DNA from: Macrococcoides caseolyticum
GTDB lineage: Bacteria; Bacillota; Bacilli; Staphylococcales; Staphylococcaceae
DNA length: 64,000 bases
Assembly (NCBI RefSeq): GCF_021366795.1
Contig: NZ_JAHCPS010000003.1
Location: 62,001-126,000 of the forward strand
Reading direction: 5' to 3'
This document shows, piece after piece, positions 43,676 to 51,555 of this stretch. The stretch's first letter is position 1. The number at the start of each line of letters is the position of its first letter. Below the pieces are notes generated by a model. The model was given only the letters and a program-made list of their open reading frames with translations, had not been told where the DNA came from and searched no databases. Made by a program: the position numbers and the translations under genes.

Positions 43676-43700
43676 CCACAACGCAAGTTTTGCGTTGTGG
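43676..43700 (-). ncRNA. Intercistronic hairpin between ahpC and ahpF
   Basis: CCACAACGCAA and TTGCGTTGTGG form a perfect 11-bp stem with a 3-nt loop. No T tract follows, so it is not a standard terminator; it may stabilise or process the ahpC message. The role is inferred. Confidence 0.6.
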
Positions 43701-43740
43701 CACAATGCTATAGCTATATGGTTTTAATTTCACTGATTTA

Positions 43741-44310
43741 TTAGATTTTACCTACTAAATCTAAACCAGGTGTTAAAGTTTCGCCACTTTCTTTCCATTT
43801 CGCAGGGCAAACTTCACCGTCATGGCTTGCTACGTATTGCGCAGCTTTAACTTTGTCTACTAATACAGAAGCATCACGACCGATACCATCGTTGTTGATT
43901 TCCATTGTTTGAACAACACCGTCAGGATCGATTAAGAATGTTGCACGTTGTGCAAGTCCTGCTTCTTCATCTAATACATCAAAATTGTTTGCAATAACGT
44001 GTGATGGGTCACCAATCATTGTATATTGAATTTTGTTAATCGCTTCTGAATGGTCATGCCAAGCTTTGTGTGTAAAGTGTGTATCACATGATACTGAATA
44101 TACGTTTACTCCTAAACCTTGTAATGTTTCATATTGTTCTTGTAAATCTTCTAATTCAGTTGGGCATACGAAAGTGAAGTCAGCTGGGTAGAAGCACACG
44201 ATGCTCCAGCTACCTTTCATTGATTCATTAGATACTTCAACAAATTTGTCTTCTTTCGGATCGTAAGCATTTGCTGTGAATGGTAAGATTTCTTTGTTAA
44301 TTAATGACAT
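43741..44310 (-). CDS. ahpC: Alkyl hydroperoxide reductase subunit C (peroxiredoxin)
   Basis: 189 residues, a typical 2-Cys peroxiredoxin. The peroxidatic Cys lies in [18 protein letters not shown] near residue 47 and the resolving Cys in [14 protein letters not shown] near residue 166. It reduces H2O2, organic peroxides and peroxynitrite, using AhpF as its reductant. GGAGG is well spaced before the ATG. A perfect PerR box upstream indicates peroxide and iron control. Confidence 0.97.
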   Translation of the reverse strand: MSLINKEILPFTANAYDPKEDKFVEVSNESMKGSWSIVCFYPADFTFVCPTELEDLQEQYETLQGLGVNVYSVSCDTHFTHKAWHDHSEAINKIQYTMIGDPSHVIANNFDVLDEEAGLAQRATFLIDPDGVVQTMEINNDGIGRDASVLVDKVKAAQYVASHDGEVCPAKWKESGETLTPGLDLVGKI

Positions 44311-44357
44311 GGATAAATTCCTCCTAGAATATATTAAGAATAAGTTTCCGTTTCTAG

Positions 44358-44374
44358 ATTAGAATTATTCTAAT
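44358..44374 (-). promoter_or_regulatory. PerR box
   Basis: ATTAGAATTATTCTAAT is a perfect 8-1-8 palindrome matching the PerR pattern (TTATAATNATTATAA) with the Fur-family arm spacing. It lies about 50 bp upstream of ahpC. Confidence 0.85.
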
Positions 44375-44538
44375 CTCTACAAAACTTATTATTACATGTG
44401 ACGAATTTTAAGTCAACTAACTCACACTCAAAAAATTTAATTTAATCATGCTCTTCCATTCACACAATGTTCACTGTTTAAGATTTTGATTCTGTTAAAT
44501 TTACTCATGTCATTTCAATTACTTAAATCCATTCTCAT

Positions 44539-45873
44539 TTACTTTATTAAAAGAGAAATGAAAACAGCGATAATCACGACAGGGATAATATAACGTAATA
44601 AAAATGACCACACGCTAAATAAACCTCTATATTTATTATCCTTTAGTTCCTCTTTTGCGATTGCTTGATTTAAACGATATCCTGTAAATAATGCGAAACA
44701 TAATGCCCCAATCGGTAATAAAATATTTGATACTAAATAATCCATATTATCAAAGAAAGTACCTGCACCAAACTTCACTTCACTTAATAAGCCATTTGAT
44801 AATGCAGATGGGATAGACAGTATAAAGAGTAGTACCGAAATTATGCATACAGCTTTTTTCCTTTTTCTTTCATTATTTTTGATTGCATTCGAAACATTAA
44901 TCTCAATTAATGAAATTGACGAAGTAATCGTTGCGAAAAAGAATAACGACAAGAAAATAAAATAAAATATACTTCCAAGCGGCAACTGATCAAAAACATA
45001 AGGTAGTACAATAAAAAGTAAACCAGGGCCTTGTGCATTTTCGATACCAAGCGAAGCTGTTGCTGGAAATATTGCAAGCCCTGCTAATAATGTGACCAGA
45101 ATATTTAACCCCACTACTGAAAAACCTGATTGCACGATATCCGTCTTTTTATCTAAGTATGATGCATACGTCAGCATGCCACCAAATCCTACAGACAATG
45201 AAAAGAATGATTGTCCTAATGCAAAGAGAACACCTTCTGTATTCATGACTGTAAAATCAGGTTTTAAGAAATACATCACACCTGCCATCGCATTCGGTAG
45301 CGTTAAAGAGCGAATAATTATGATTAAAAATGCGACAAAAAGCAATGGCATCATGACTTTAGAAGCTCTTTCAATACCATCTTGAATACCTTTTGAAACA
45401 ATCACTGCTGTAAGTAATATAAATAATAATGCGCCAAAGATTGCATATAAAGGTTGACTGATTAACTCGCCAAATAAAGCTTCATAATTATCAGTATGTT
45501 GACCCGTAAAAATAACGACAATCGTTCTTATCATATAGAGTAATATCCATCCACCGATGACACTATAAAAACTCAGCAATAAGAAAACCCCAATATTCCC
45601 CAGATGCCCAATAAGATTATAATATTTATTGCCGGTTATCTTCCCAAAGACATCTGTACTGTATGTTTTACCATGCCTACCAATAACAAATTCAGCTAAT
45701 AGTAACGGAAGGCCAATAAAAAGTGTAAATATCATAAACAAAACAAGGAAAGCTGCACCACCATTATCAGCCATCACGTAAGGAAACTTCCACATTGCAC
45801 CGAGTCCTATTGCTGAACCTGCACTTGCTAAAATAAATCCAATTTTTGACCCCCAAGCCGATCTTTTCTCCAT
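44539..45873 (-). CDS. Sodium-coupled amino acid transporter (NSS/SNF family)
   Basis: 444 residues with about 11 transmembrane helices, the size of bacterial LeuT/MhsT/TnaT transporters. ILASAGSAIGLGAMWKFPYVMADNGGAAF forms the TM1 sodium and substrate site, and FALGQSFFSLSVGFGGMLTYASYL is the TM6 motif. Bacterial members import hydrophobic amino acids, some of them tryptophan, with Na+. No substrate can be fixed from the sequence alone, but the upstream leader encodes a Trp-Trp peptide with tandem terminators, which points to tryptophan. The ribosome-binding site is modest (GAGTGA). Confidence 0.92.
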   Translation of the reverse strand: MEKRSAWGSKIGFILASAGSAIGLGAMWKFPYVMADNGGAAFLVLFMIFTLFIGLPLLLAEFVIGRHGKTYSTDVFGKITGNKYYNLIGHLGNIGVFLLLSFYSVIGGWILLYMIRTIVVIFTGQHTDNYEALFGELISQPLYAIFGALLFILLTAVIVSKGIQDGIERASKVMMPLLFVAFLIIIIRSLTLPNAMAGVMYFLKPDFTVMNTEGVLFALGQSFFSLSVGFGGMLTYASYLDKKTDIVQSGFSVVGLNILVTLLAGLAIFPATASLGIENAQGPGLLFIVLPYVFDQLPLGSIFYFIFLSLFFFATITSSISLIEINVSNAIKNNERKRKKAVCIISVLLFILSIPSALSNGLLSEVKFGAGTFFDNMDYLVSNILLPIGALCFALFTGYRLNQAIAKEELKDNKYRGLFSVWSFLLRYIIPVVIIAVFISLLIK

Positions 45874-45904
45874 ATGTAATCACTCATTTCATTATTTTTT
45901 AAAC

Positions 45905-46112
45905 AAAAAAGAGGCCAATGCATACGCATCGACCTCAAAAAAAGAGACCTGACGCATACGCAATCGGCCTCAAGTAACGCTAATGAAGCCGCCATAGACA
46001 CTTATATCTATGACGAGCATAAATATAAGTTATGACAGCTGCCACCACATATTTAATTTTGTACTTGCTTGTACAAAAATATTCATTCGCTTTACCTCTC
46101 TCGTTTAATATT
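45905..46112 (-). promoter_or_regulatory. Candidate tryptophan attenuator with tandem terminators
   Basis: RNA segments read on the minus strand: (1) GCUGUCAUA 46039-46031, in the leader ORF end; (2) UAUGGCGGCUUCA 45996-45984; (3) UGAGGCCG 45972-45965; terminator 1 is 45971-45944 plus seven U; terminator 2 is 45936-45911, a stem of 11 bp plus six U. Segment 1 can pair with UAUGGCGGC of segment 2, while CGGCUUCA of segment 2 can instead pair with segment 3, the 5' arm of terminator 1. The 3' half of terminator 1 (45961-45944) can pair over 17 bp with the 5' half of terminator 2 (45936-45920), which would disable both. An AU-rich hairpin (46030-46000) lies between segments 1 and 2. Confidence 0.78.
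46030..46086 (-). CDS. Trp-Trp leader peptide (18 aa)
   Basis: ATG at 46086 encodes MNIFVQASTKLNMWWQLS and stops at TAA 46032-46030. AGAGG lies 8 nt upstream, a good ribosome-binding site. Two adjacent Trp codons (46047-46042) fall just before the first pairing segment of the attenuator, exactly where a stalled ribosome would mask it. The promoter and short 5' leader resemble classical trp leaders. The peptide is predicted to act through translation, not as a product. Too short for standard gene finders. Confidence 0.75.
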   Translation of the reverse strand: MNIFVQASTKLNMWWQLS

Positions 46113-46119
46113 ACAGACA

Positions 46120-46148
46120 ATTCTAACAGTTTAATATTTATACGTCAA
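46120..46148 (-). promoter_or_regulatory. Sigma-A promoter of the leader and NSS transporter
   Basis: On the minus strand TTGACG (46148-46143), 17 bp, then TAGAAT (46125-46120). Transcription would start near 46112, about 26 nt before the leader ATG. Confidence 0.8.
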
Positions 46149-46154
46149 TCACTT

Positions 46155-46946
46155 TTATCTTACATCTGATATATGTGTAATCGGGAAGTAATTAGCCAGG
46201 CAATATGATCCAATAATCATAATGATAATCAGAGCAGATAATATTATATCTCGATAACTGAACGGTACAACATAATAATAAGATCTCTTTCCATCATGAA
46301 ATCCTTTTTTTTCCATCGCTACAGAAAGACGATGTGCACGTCTGATATTTTGGCTTAATAGAGGAATCAGGATATGCTTGATACGTTTAAGACCACGATA
46401 TTGTTTTGAATCAATCACATGATAGCGCATTTTCAAGGCATTTTTTAACTGAAAATAAGACTCAAACATGAGCGGCACCATACGAATGACTGCCATAAAA
46501 GCATATGCATACTTTGGCTTAACTTTAAGATGTTGCATTAAGCTGTAAAATATTTTTACGACTTCACTCGTAAATGCAATACAGAGACCAAAAAAGCTCA
46601 CAGTTAATGTTCTAAGAGATAGATGCAGTCCTCTAAATAAACTTTCTTTTGAAATATGAATAATGCCCCATTCAAACAACATCGTTGTACCATCACCATA
46701 AAAAATCATAAATAATGATGAGGTGAAACTAAATAGCATCATTACACTAACAAAAGCAGCGATGAGTTTAATTCGTACGCCGCTAAATATCATCATAAAG
46801 ATGAACATTAATATGGAAAGATAAAGCATCCAGTCAAAGTTGTGAACGAATATGACAAACGCAAACAACAATACACCTAAAATCATTTTCGCAATGACGT
46901 TAACTTTGTCCATAAATGTGTGATAAACCTTAAACTGTTCATACAT
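46155..46946 (-). CDS. ykoC: YkoC, energy-coupling transmembrane protein
   Basis: 263 residues, about five transmembrane helices. The cytoplasmic coupling motifs include VIRMVPLMFESYFQLKNALKMRYH and AHRLSVAMEKKGFHDGKRS, typical of EcfT/CbiQ-family proteins. With YkoD and YkoE it imports a thiamine precursor, probably hydroxymethylpyrimidine (family inference). It overlaps ykoD by 8 nt. The TPP riboswitch ahead of the operon supports this role. Confidence 0.9.
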   Translation of the reverse strand: MYEQFKVYHTFMDKVNVIAKMILGVLLFAFVIFVHNFDWMLYLSILMFIFMMIFSGVRIKLIAAFVSVMMLFSFTSSLFMIFYGDGTTMLFEWGIIHISKESLFRGLHLSLRTLTVSFFGLCIAFTSEVVKIFYSLMQHLKVKPKYAYAFMAVIRMVPLMFESYFQLKNALKMRYHVIDSKQYRGLKRIKHILIPLLSQNIRRAHRLSVAMEKKGFHDGKRSYYYVVPFSYRDIILSALIIIMIIGSYCLANYFPITHISDVR

Positions 46947-48342
46947 CGAAAGCCCTCCTTACTTCAGAAAGCTTTTCACTTTCTATACGTAGTATACTTG
47001 AAGGGTAACGAGTAATGATTTCTTCATCATGCGTGACCATGATAATCGTTTGTCCAGCTTGAACGCGTTGCTTAAACAGTTCTATCAACTCAAAAGTATT
47101 CTTACTGTCCAGGCCAAATGTCGGTTCGTCCAGTAGGATAATATCTGCTTTCGTGCTTAACGCAGTTGCCACGCTTAATCTTCTCTTTTGCCCCATTGAA
47201 AGTTCGTATGGATGACGATGACGGAGGTGATGCAGATTTAACTGATTTAATAACTGTTCGGTCTTAACCTTGGCCGTTTCTTTATTTAAGAACTGAAAAT
47301 TAAAGAATATCTCATCAAAAACACTACTCTGAATAAACTGCAGCTCTGGATTTTGATAAACTAGATACATGTTTTGTGCGGCATCTTTAATCCGCTTCAG
47401 CCTTCTTGAGTTATAAAACATAATGCCTTCATATGGAATTAATTGCATAATTGACTCTAGAAGCGTCGTTTTTCCAGTCCCATTTTTTCCTGTTATCGCA
47501 ATCCATTCATGACTTCTCACAATCACTTCATTAACACGGTATAATACTTTATCTTTACGCTTCACGACAATATCTTGTAACAACAACTCGAAAGCATCTG
47601 TCGGTTTGACGAACTCCATTGTTTTCGGCGCCTGTTCATAGGCATTTGGATGCCATACGCCATAATGATTCAACAAGGCCTCATGATTTTTTAATATCTT
47701 ATCAGGTTGTCCCTGTGCCACTATATTTCCGTAATCATCCATCAAAATAATACGATCTACATGTTCCCAAATATACTCGACCTTATGCTCAACAATGAGG
47801 ACTGTTTTGTCCTGCCAGATTTGTATCATTAACTCCCACAGATTTTTTGTAGCGTCGCTATCCAGCATTGCTGTAGGTTCATCCAGAAACCATGTATCCG
47901 AGTTTTGTAGAAGAGAACCCGCAATGGCAAGTTTCTGTTTCATACCACCGCTGAGCTGATTGATAAGCTGTTCTTTATCTACTTCTAATCCTACCTGCTG
48001 CAATGCTTTTCTAATGAGACTATCCATTAATTCACGGTCAACATGGCGATTCTCCAATATGAATGCCAGCTCCTCATACACCTTAGGCATACAGAACTGA
48101 CTATCTGGATCCTGAAATATAACACTGGAATCCTCATGTATATGCAGTGCATCATATTTCATTGGTAAGTCTATTAAATTCGGTACAATACCACTTAGAA
48201 CGTTCAGTAAAGTACTTTTGCCGGATCCTGATGGTCCGAGCAATAATACTTTTTCCTGATCTTTTATTGCAATATCAATGCCATCAAAAACTTTCTCTTC
48301 TTCTCCGGGATACTTCAGCCTTAAATTGTTAACTGATAGCAT
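46939..48342 (-). CDS. ykoD: YkoD, duplicated ABC ATPase
   Basis: 467 residues with two fused nucleotide-binding domains. Domain 1: Walker A GPSGSGKST near residue 36, signature LSGGMKQKLA, Walker B TWFLDEP. Domain 2: Walker A GKNGTGKTT near residue 288, signature LSMGQKRRLS, Walker B IILLDEP with TFGLD. The tandem layout is typical of the thiamine-related YkoD ATPases and powers YkoEC. It starts 3 nt after the ykoE stop. Confidence 0.94.
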   Translation of the reverse strand: MLSVNNLRLKYPGEEEKVFDGIDIAIKDQEKVLLLGPSGSGKSTLLNVLSGIVPNLIDLPMKYDALHIHEDSSVIFQDPDSQFCMPKVYEELAFILENRHVDRELMDSLIRKALQQVGLEVDKEQLINQLSGGMKQKLAIAGSLLQNSDTWFLDEPTAMLDSDATKNLWELMIQIWQDKTVLIVEHKVEYIWEHVDRIILMDDYGNIVAQGQPDKILKNHEALLNHYGVWHPNAYEQAPKTMEFVKPTDAFELLLQDIVVKRKDKVLYRVNEVIVRSHEWIAITGKNGTGKTTLLESIMQLIPYEGIMFYNSRRLKRIKDAAQNMYLVYQNPELQFIQSSVFDEIFFNFQFLNKETAKVKTEQLLNQLNLHHLRHRHPYELSMGQKRRLSVATALSTKADIILLDEPTFGLDSKNTFELIELFKQRVQAGQTIIMVTHDEEIITRYPSSILRIESEKLSEVRRAFDV

Positions 48343-48345
48343 ATA

Positions 48346-48936
48346 CTACAAACTGTCGTAATCCGATTGTGTTGATGTTCTGAATAATTTCGTTACACCC
48401 GTTTGATCTAATGCTTTGACGATTAAGTATGACAGTATCCCGGTAACAAGCGCCCCACTAATCACACGCATTACAACATACAATAACACGTTCCATCCAG
48501 CAACTTCTGACATATAACCATAGAAATATTCAATTGGTAAACTGATTAATGCAGCAGATACACCTGCTAAAATACAAACAATGACACTTCTTGATTGATA
48601 TCTAAAAATCATAAAGACAATTTCACATGCTAAGCCTTGCAAAAATGCAAATACAAATGTCGGAATATCAAATTTACCCATCACAATTGTTTCACCTGCA
48701 CCTGCGGCAAATTCAGCTAATAACGCAATCCCTGCTTTCGGTACAATTAAATATGCGACGACCGCTGCCATAAACCATACCCCATAGACCAATTGCTCTA
48801 AATGTAATCCTAGGGGCTTCATCGCTTCATACGGTAGCCACACAAAGTTATAAATAATAGCGAACAATACTGCGACTAACACCGTTACTAAAATATCTGA
48901 TAACTTTAAACCCTTACTACTTACTGAACGATTCAT
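48346..48936 (-). CDS. ykoE: YkoE, thiamine-precursor S component
   Basis: About 196 residues with five or six transmembrane helices. LSDILVTVLVAVLFAIIYNFVWLPYE and EQLVYGVWFMAAVVAYLIVPKAGIALLAEFAAGAGE match the YkoE family of thiamine-linked S components. GGAGG is 7 nt before the ATG at 48936; two upstream in-frame starts sit too close to it. The TPP riboswitch and terminator immediately upstream fix the regulatory logic: thiamine pyrophosphate shuts off transcription. Confidence 0.93.
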   Translation of the reverse strand: MNRSVSSKGLKLSDILVTVLVAVLFAIIYNFVWLPYEAMKPLGLHLEQLVYGVWFMAAVVAYLIVPKAGIALLAEFAAGAGETIVMGKFDIPTFVFAFLQGLACEIVFMIFRYQSRSVIVCILAGVSAALISLPIEYFYGYMSEVAGWNVLLYVVMRVISGALVTGILSYLIVKALDQTGVTKLFRTSTQSDYDSL

Positions 48937-48950
48937 ATTCATTCCTCCAT

Positions 48951-48983
48951 AAAAAATACGCAACCTTCAAGAAGAAGACTGCG
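48951..48983 (-). terminator. Riboswitch-controlled terminator before ykoE
   Basis: Minus-strand CGCAGTCTTC pairs with GAAGGTTGCG (10 bp including wobbles, 5-nt loop), followed by TATTTTTT. It sits just downstream of the TPP aptamer, as the expression platform. Confidence 0.85.
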
Positions 48984-49017
48984 CAAGGAAAATAGTCATA
49001 GTGAAACAATGACTAAA

Positions 49018-49104
49018 CACTTCCCTACGCTAGTATCATCTAGATCAGGTTCAAAGGGTCTAAGACTACAGCCTTATCTCAGTTTTTACAAACTCCCCTA
49101 GTGC
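49018..49104 (-). promoter_or_regulatory. TPP riboswitch (THI element)
   Basis: Minus-strand reading shows the conserved AGGGGAG, CTGAGAT, GACCCTTTGAACCTGATCT and TAGCGTAGGGAA segments in the right order. Thiamine pyrophosphate binding favours the terminator downstream. The rest of the 340-bp gap to the next gene upstream holds only AT-rich promoter DNA. Confidence 0.97.
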
Positions 49105-49276
49105 GTTTATTCAATTTATTAATTTTAACAGTACAATTTACCAATTATTTTGTCAACGAGAAATTTTATTTTAATTCTATATGATTTAAAAAACTTAACT
49201 TGACATCAAGTTGCATATTACACCCTTTAACTGCATAATATTAAATATAGATTTACTACGAAAGCGAGCGATTTAT

Positions 49277-49798
49277 ATGACTAACGTAAAGATTCGTCCT
49301 GTGACAATTGAAGATTTAGAACAACTTATCACAATTAGTAAAACAACTTTTGATGACACATTTAGACCAGACAATAAAGATGCAGTTATTGATGAGTATT
49401 TATTAACTTCGTTTACTCAAGATAAGATGCTGTCACAATTAAATGAAATAAATTCAGAGTTTTATTTTGCTATGGTTAACAATAGTATCGCTGGTTATTT
49501 GAAAATTAATGTTAAGGATGCGCAAACCGAAGATATGGGCCAGGACGCACTCGAAATTGAACGTATTTATGTTGACAAACATTTTCAAAAACAAGGGATT
49601 GGTCAATTGTTATATAACAAAGCAATTGAGCGCGCGCATTATCATCACACATCAAAAATGTGGCTAGGTGTATGGGAACACAACTATAATGCCATCGCAT
49701 TTTACAGCAAAATGGGCTTTAAACATATTGACTCACATGTTTTTCAAATGGGGGATGAAGCTCAAACAGATTGGATTATGATCAAAACAGTCGAATAA
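49277..49798 (+). CDS. GNAT acetyltransferase, PaiA-like
   Basis: About 173 residues. The GNAT acetyl-CoA motif Q-x-x-G-x-G/A appears as IERIYVDKHFQKQGIGQLLYNKAIERA near residues 98-124, and WLGVWEHNYNAIAFYSKMGF completes the fold. The pattern is close to PaiA-type polyamine or small-amine acetyltransferases, but the substrate is unproven. The ATG at 49277 fits the domain start; the ribosome-binding site is weak. It stands alone before the formate/nitrite transporter. Confidence 0.87.
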   Translation: MTNVKIRPVTIEDLEQLITISKTTFDDTFRPDNKDAVIDEYLLTSFTQDKMLSQLNEINSEFYFAMVNNSIAGYLKINVKDAQTEDMGQDALEIERIYVDKHFQKQGIGQLLYNKAIERAHYHHTSKMWLGVWEHNYNAIAFYSKMGFKHIDSHVFQMGDEAQTDWIMIKTVE

Positions 49799-49911
49799 TG
49801 TTCACTTTTTCACAAATTAAATGTATACACCATCTTTATGAATCGATATAATGGTTTTGTGTATTAATTTTGTCTTTCTCATATTGAATATTAAAATTAG
49901 GAGGCGCTATT

Positions 49912-50745
49912 ATGGCTATTGAAATTCCAGCAAAAACAATCGAAGATACTTATCCTTCGAAAAGTAACATTGAAGATGTATTGAACCAAGTCGCATCAAA
50001 AGAAGTGATGGTAGACAAAACACCTGGTCGATACATGGTCAAAGCAATAATGTCTGGCTTTTTACTTGCAATCATGGCAGTATTGCAGCTTGCAGTAAAA
50101 ACTCAATTCGCAGAAGCAAACCACGGACTTGTTAACTTACTTGGTGCACTCGCATTTAGTATCGCACTCATTATGATTGTCCTTACTAAATCTGAGTTAT
50201 TGACGAGTAATTTTATGTTCTTTACAGTTGGTTACTACTTCAAAACAATCACAATGAGCAAAATTATGAAAGTATTTACGCTTTGTTTCCTGGGAAATAT
50301 TATTGGTGGATTTATTCTCTTCGGAATGATGACAGGTACAAAAGTTATGACGCCAGAAATGGTTGCTGCTTTAACAAAAACAGTAAATGCCAAAACAGTA
50401 GAAGCAAGCTGGCATGCAATTTTGATTAAAGGGATTTTTGCCAACTTTTTTATCAATATCGGAATTTATTTAGCGCTTCAAAGCAAAGAAATGTTAGCAA
50501 AAGTATTCTTTATCGGTATAGGCGTTGTCATCTTCGTATTTATGGCCTATGAACACGTTGTTTATAATGCCGGGCTATTTTCAGGAATGATGTTCTATAA
50601 CATCGATGCTTTATCTTGGATAGATGTACTTAAAAACATCGTCTTCGCTTATATCGGAAACTACATCGGTGGCGGAATATTTATCGGCTTAGTTTATGCA
50701 TACCTAAATGGCCGTAGAGACGATGTTGTAAGACTAACAAAATAA
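49912..50745 (+). CDS. Formate/nitrite transporter (FNT family)
   Basis: 277 residues with six transmembrane helices. The FNT signature regions include KAIMSGFLLAIMAVLQLAV, LTKSELLTSNFMFFTVGYYF, KGIFANFFINIGIYLALQSK and FMAYEHVVYNAGLF, with the central His of the channel in EHVV. It moves formate or nitrite, linking to NarG and the FdhF-like enzyme elsewhere in the window. AGGAGG precedes the ATG. Only half of a Rex-like site (TTTCACAA near 49809-49816) was seen upstream. Confidence 0.93.
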   Translation: MAIEIPAKTIEDTYPSKSNIEDVLNQVASKEVMVDKTPGRYMVKAIMSGFLLAIMAVLQLAVKTQFAEANHGLVNLLGALAFSIALIMIVLTKSELLTSNFMFFTVGYYFKTITMSKIMKVFTLCFLGNIIGGFILFGMMTGTKVMTPEMVAALTKTVNAKTVEASWHAILIKGIFANFFINIGIYLALQSKEMLAKVFFIGIGVVIFVFMAYEHVVYNAGLFSGMMFYNIDALSWIDVLKNIVFAYIGNYIGGGIFIGLVYAYLNGRRDDVVRLTK

Positions 50746-50756
50746 TTTTATAGAAT

Positions 50757-50787
50757 AAAAAGACATGGTTATCCATGTCTTTTTTTA
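50757..50787. terminator. Terminator between the FNT gene and mntR
   Basis: AAAGACATGG and CCATGTCTTT form a stem with a TTAT loop and T run. It overlaps the converging mntR stop. Confidence 0.88.
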
Positions 50788-51420
50788 GTAGTATAATTTA
50801 CTCGCATTTTCATAGCTTAATACAAATTCATCATTATCTTTTTGGATATATAATATTTTATTTGATTCATCTTTTTTGGTTATCGTTAATGTATCAGATA
50901 CTTTTACATGATGTTCAGATAAATATTTTAGTAGTGCCGCTTCATCCTCTACTTGTTTTAAGGTAAACGTCTGTCGTTCATTGAGCTCAAGGATACTGTC
51001 TGTAAACTCCTCAATGTGCTCGTCGCGCGGGATTTTCGCTCCATGCGGACAATACTCCGGATAACCAAGCATTTCATCAAGTCGTTCTATAAACATATCA
51101 CTTACTTTATGTTCTAATACTTCAGCCTCTGCATGTACCTCATCCCAATTATACTTTAACGATTCAATTAAAAAACATTCAATCAGACGATGGCGTTTCA
51201 GTAATCTGACAACCTCTTTCATCCCTTGCTGTGTTAATTTAACACCTTTATACGGTTTAATTTCAACTAAAGCTTCTTTCTCAAGTCTTGTCATCATTTC
51301 TGAAACAGATGGTGGCTTAATACTTAATGCATTAGCGATTATTTTGTTGGATACAAAATGATCTTTTCCTTTGTGATAATAAATGATTTTTAAATAATCT
51401 TCTTTTTCCTCTGTCAGCAT
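50785..51420 (-). CDS. mntR: MntR, manganese-responsive DtxR-family repressor
   Basis: About 211 residues. The N-terminal winged helix (LTEEKEDYLKIIYYHKG; KPPSVSEMMTRLEKEALVEIKPYKGVKLT), the metal-binding dimer domain (HRLIECFLIESLKYNWDEVHAEAEVLEHKVSDMFIERLD with His and Glu ligands) and a C-terminal FeoA/SH3-like domain are present. GAGGG sets the ATG at 51420. It is divergent from mntABC, which has a matching operator. It represses manganese uptake when Mn2+ is plentiful. Confidence 0.95.
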   Translation of the reverse strand: MLTEEKEDYLKIIYYHKGKDHFVSNKIIANALSIKPPSVSEMMTRLEKEALVEIKPYKGVKLTQQGMKEVVRLLKRHRLIECFLIESLKYNWDEVHAEAEVLEHKVSDMFIERLDEMLGYPEYCPHGAKIPRDEHIEEFTDSILELNERQTFTLKQVEDEAALLKYLSEHHVKVSDTLTITKKDESNKILYIQKDNDEFVLSYENASKLYY

Positions 51421-51507
51421 TCTATCCCTCTTTTCATACATGTTCACAAAATCAACACAATTTAATCATTGCAAAAACACAAAATCAATACTACGATTAA
51501 ATTAAAG

Positions 51508-51523
51508 TTTAGGGTAACCTAAT
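51508..51523. promoter_or_regulatory. MntR operator
   Basis: TTTAGGGTAACCTAAT closely matches the staphylococcal MntR/SirR palindrome (TTTAGGTTAACCTAAA). It lies in the mntR-mntA intergenic region about 35 bp before mntA. Confidence 0.85.
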
Positions 51524-51555
51524 ATTATTTTTAAAAATAAAGAAAGTGTGATGTT

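Noticed and set aside
46030-46090. T-box leader before the NSS transporter because of GGTGGCA
   Set aside because: The conserved T-box antiterminator (AGGGTGGNACCGCG) and Stem I features are absent; the sequence is the Trp codon pair of the leader ORF.
49801-49830. Rex-like site before the formate/nitrite transporter
   Set aside because: Only the right half TTTCACAA is good; the left half matches at about four of seven positions. Kept as a half site in the gene entry.
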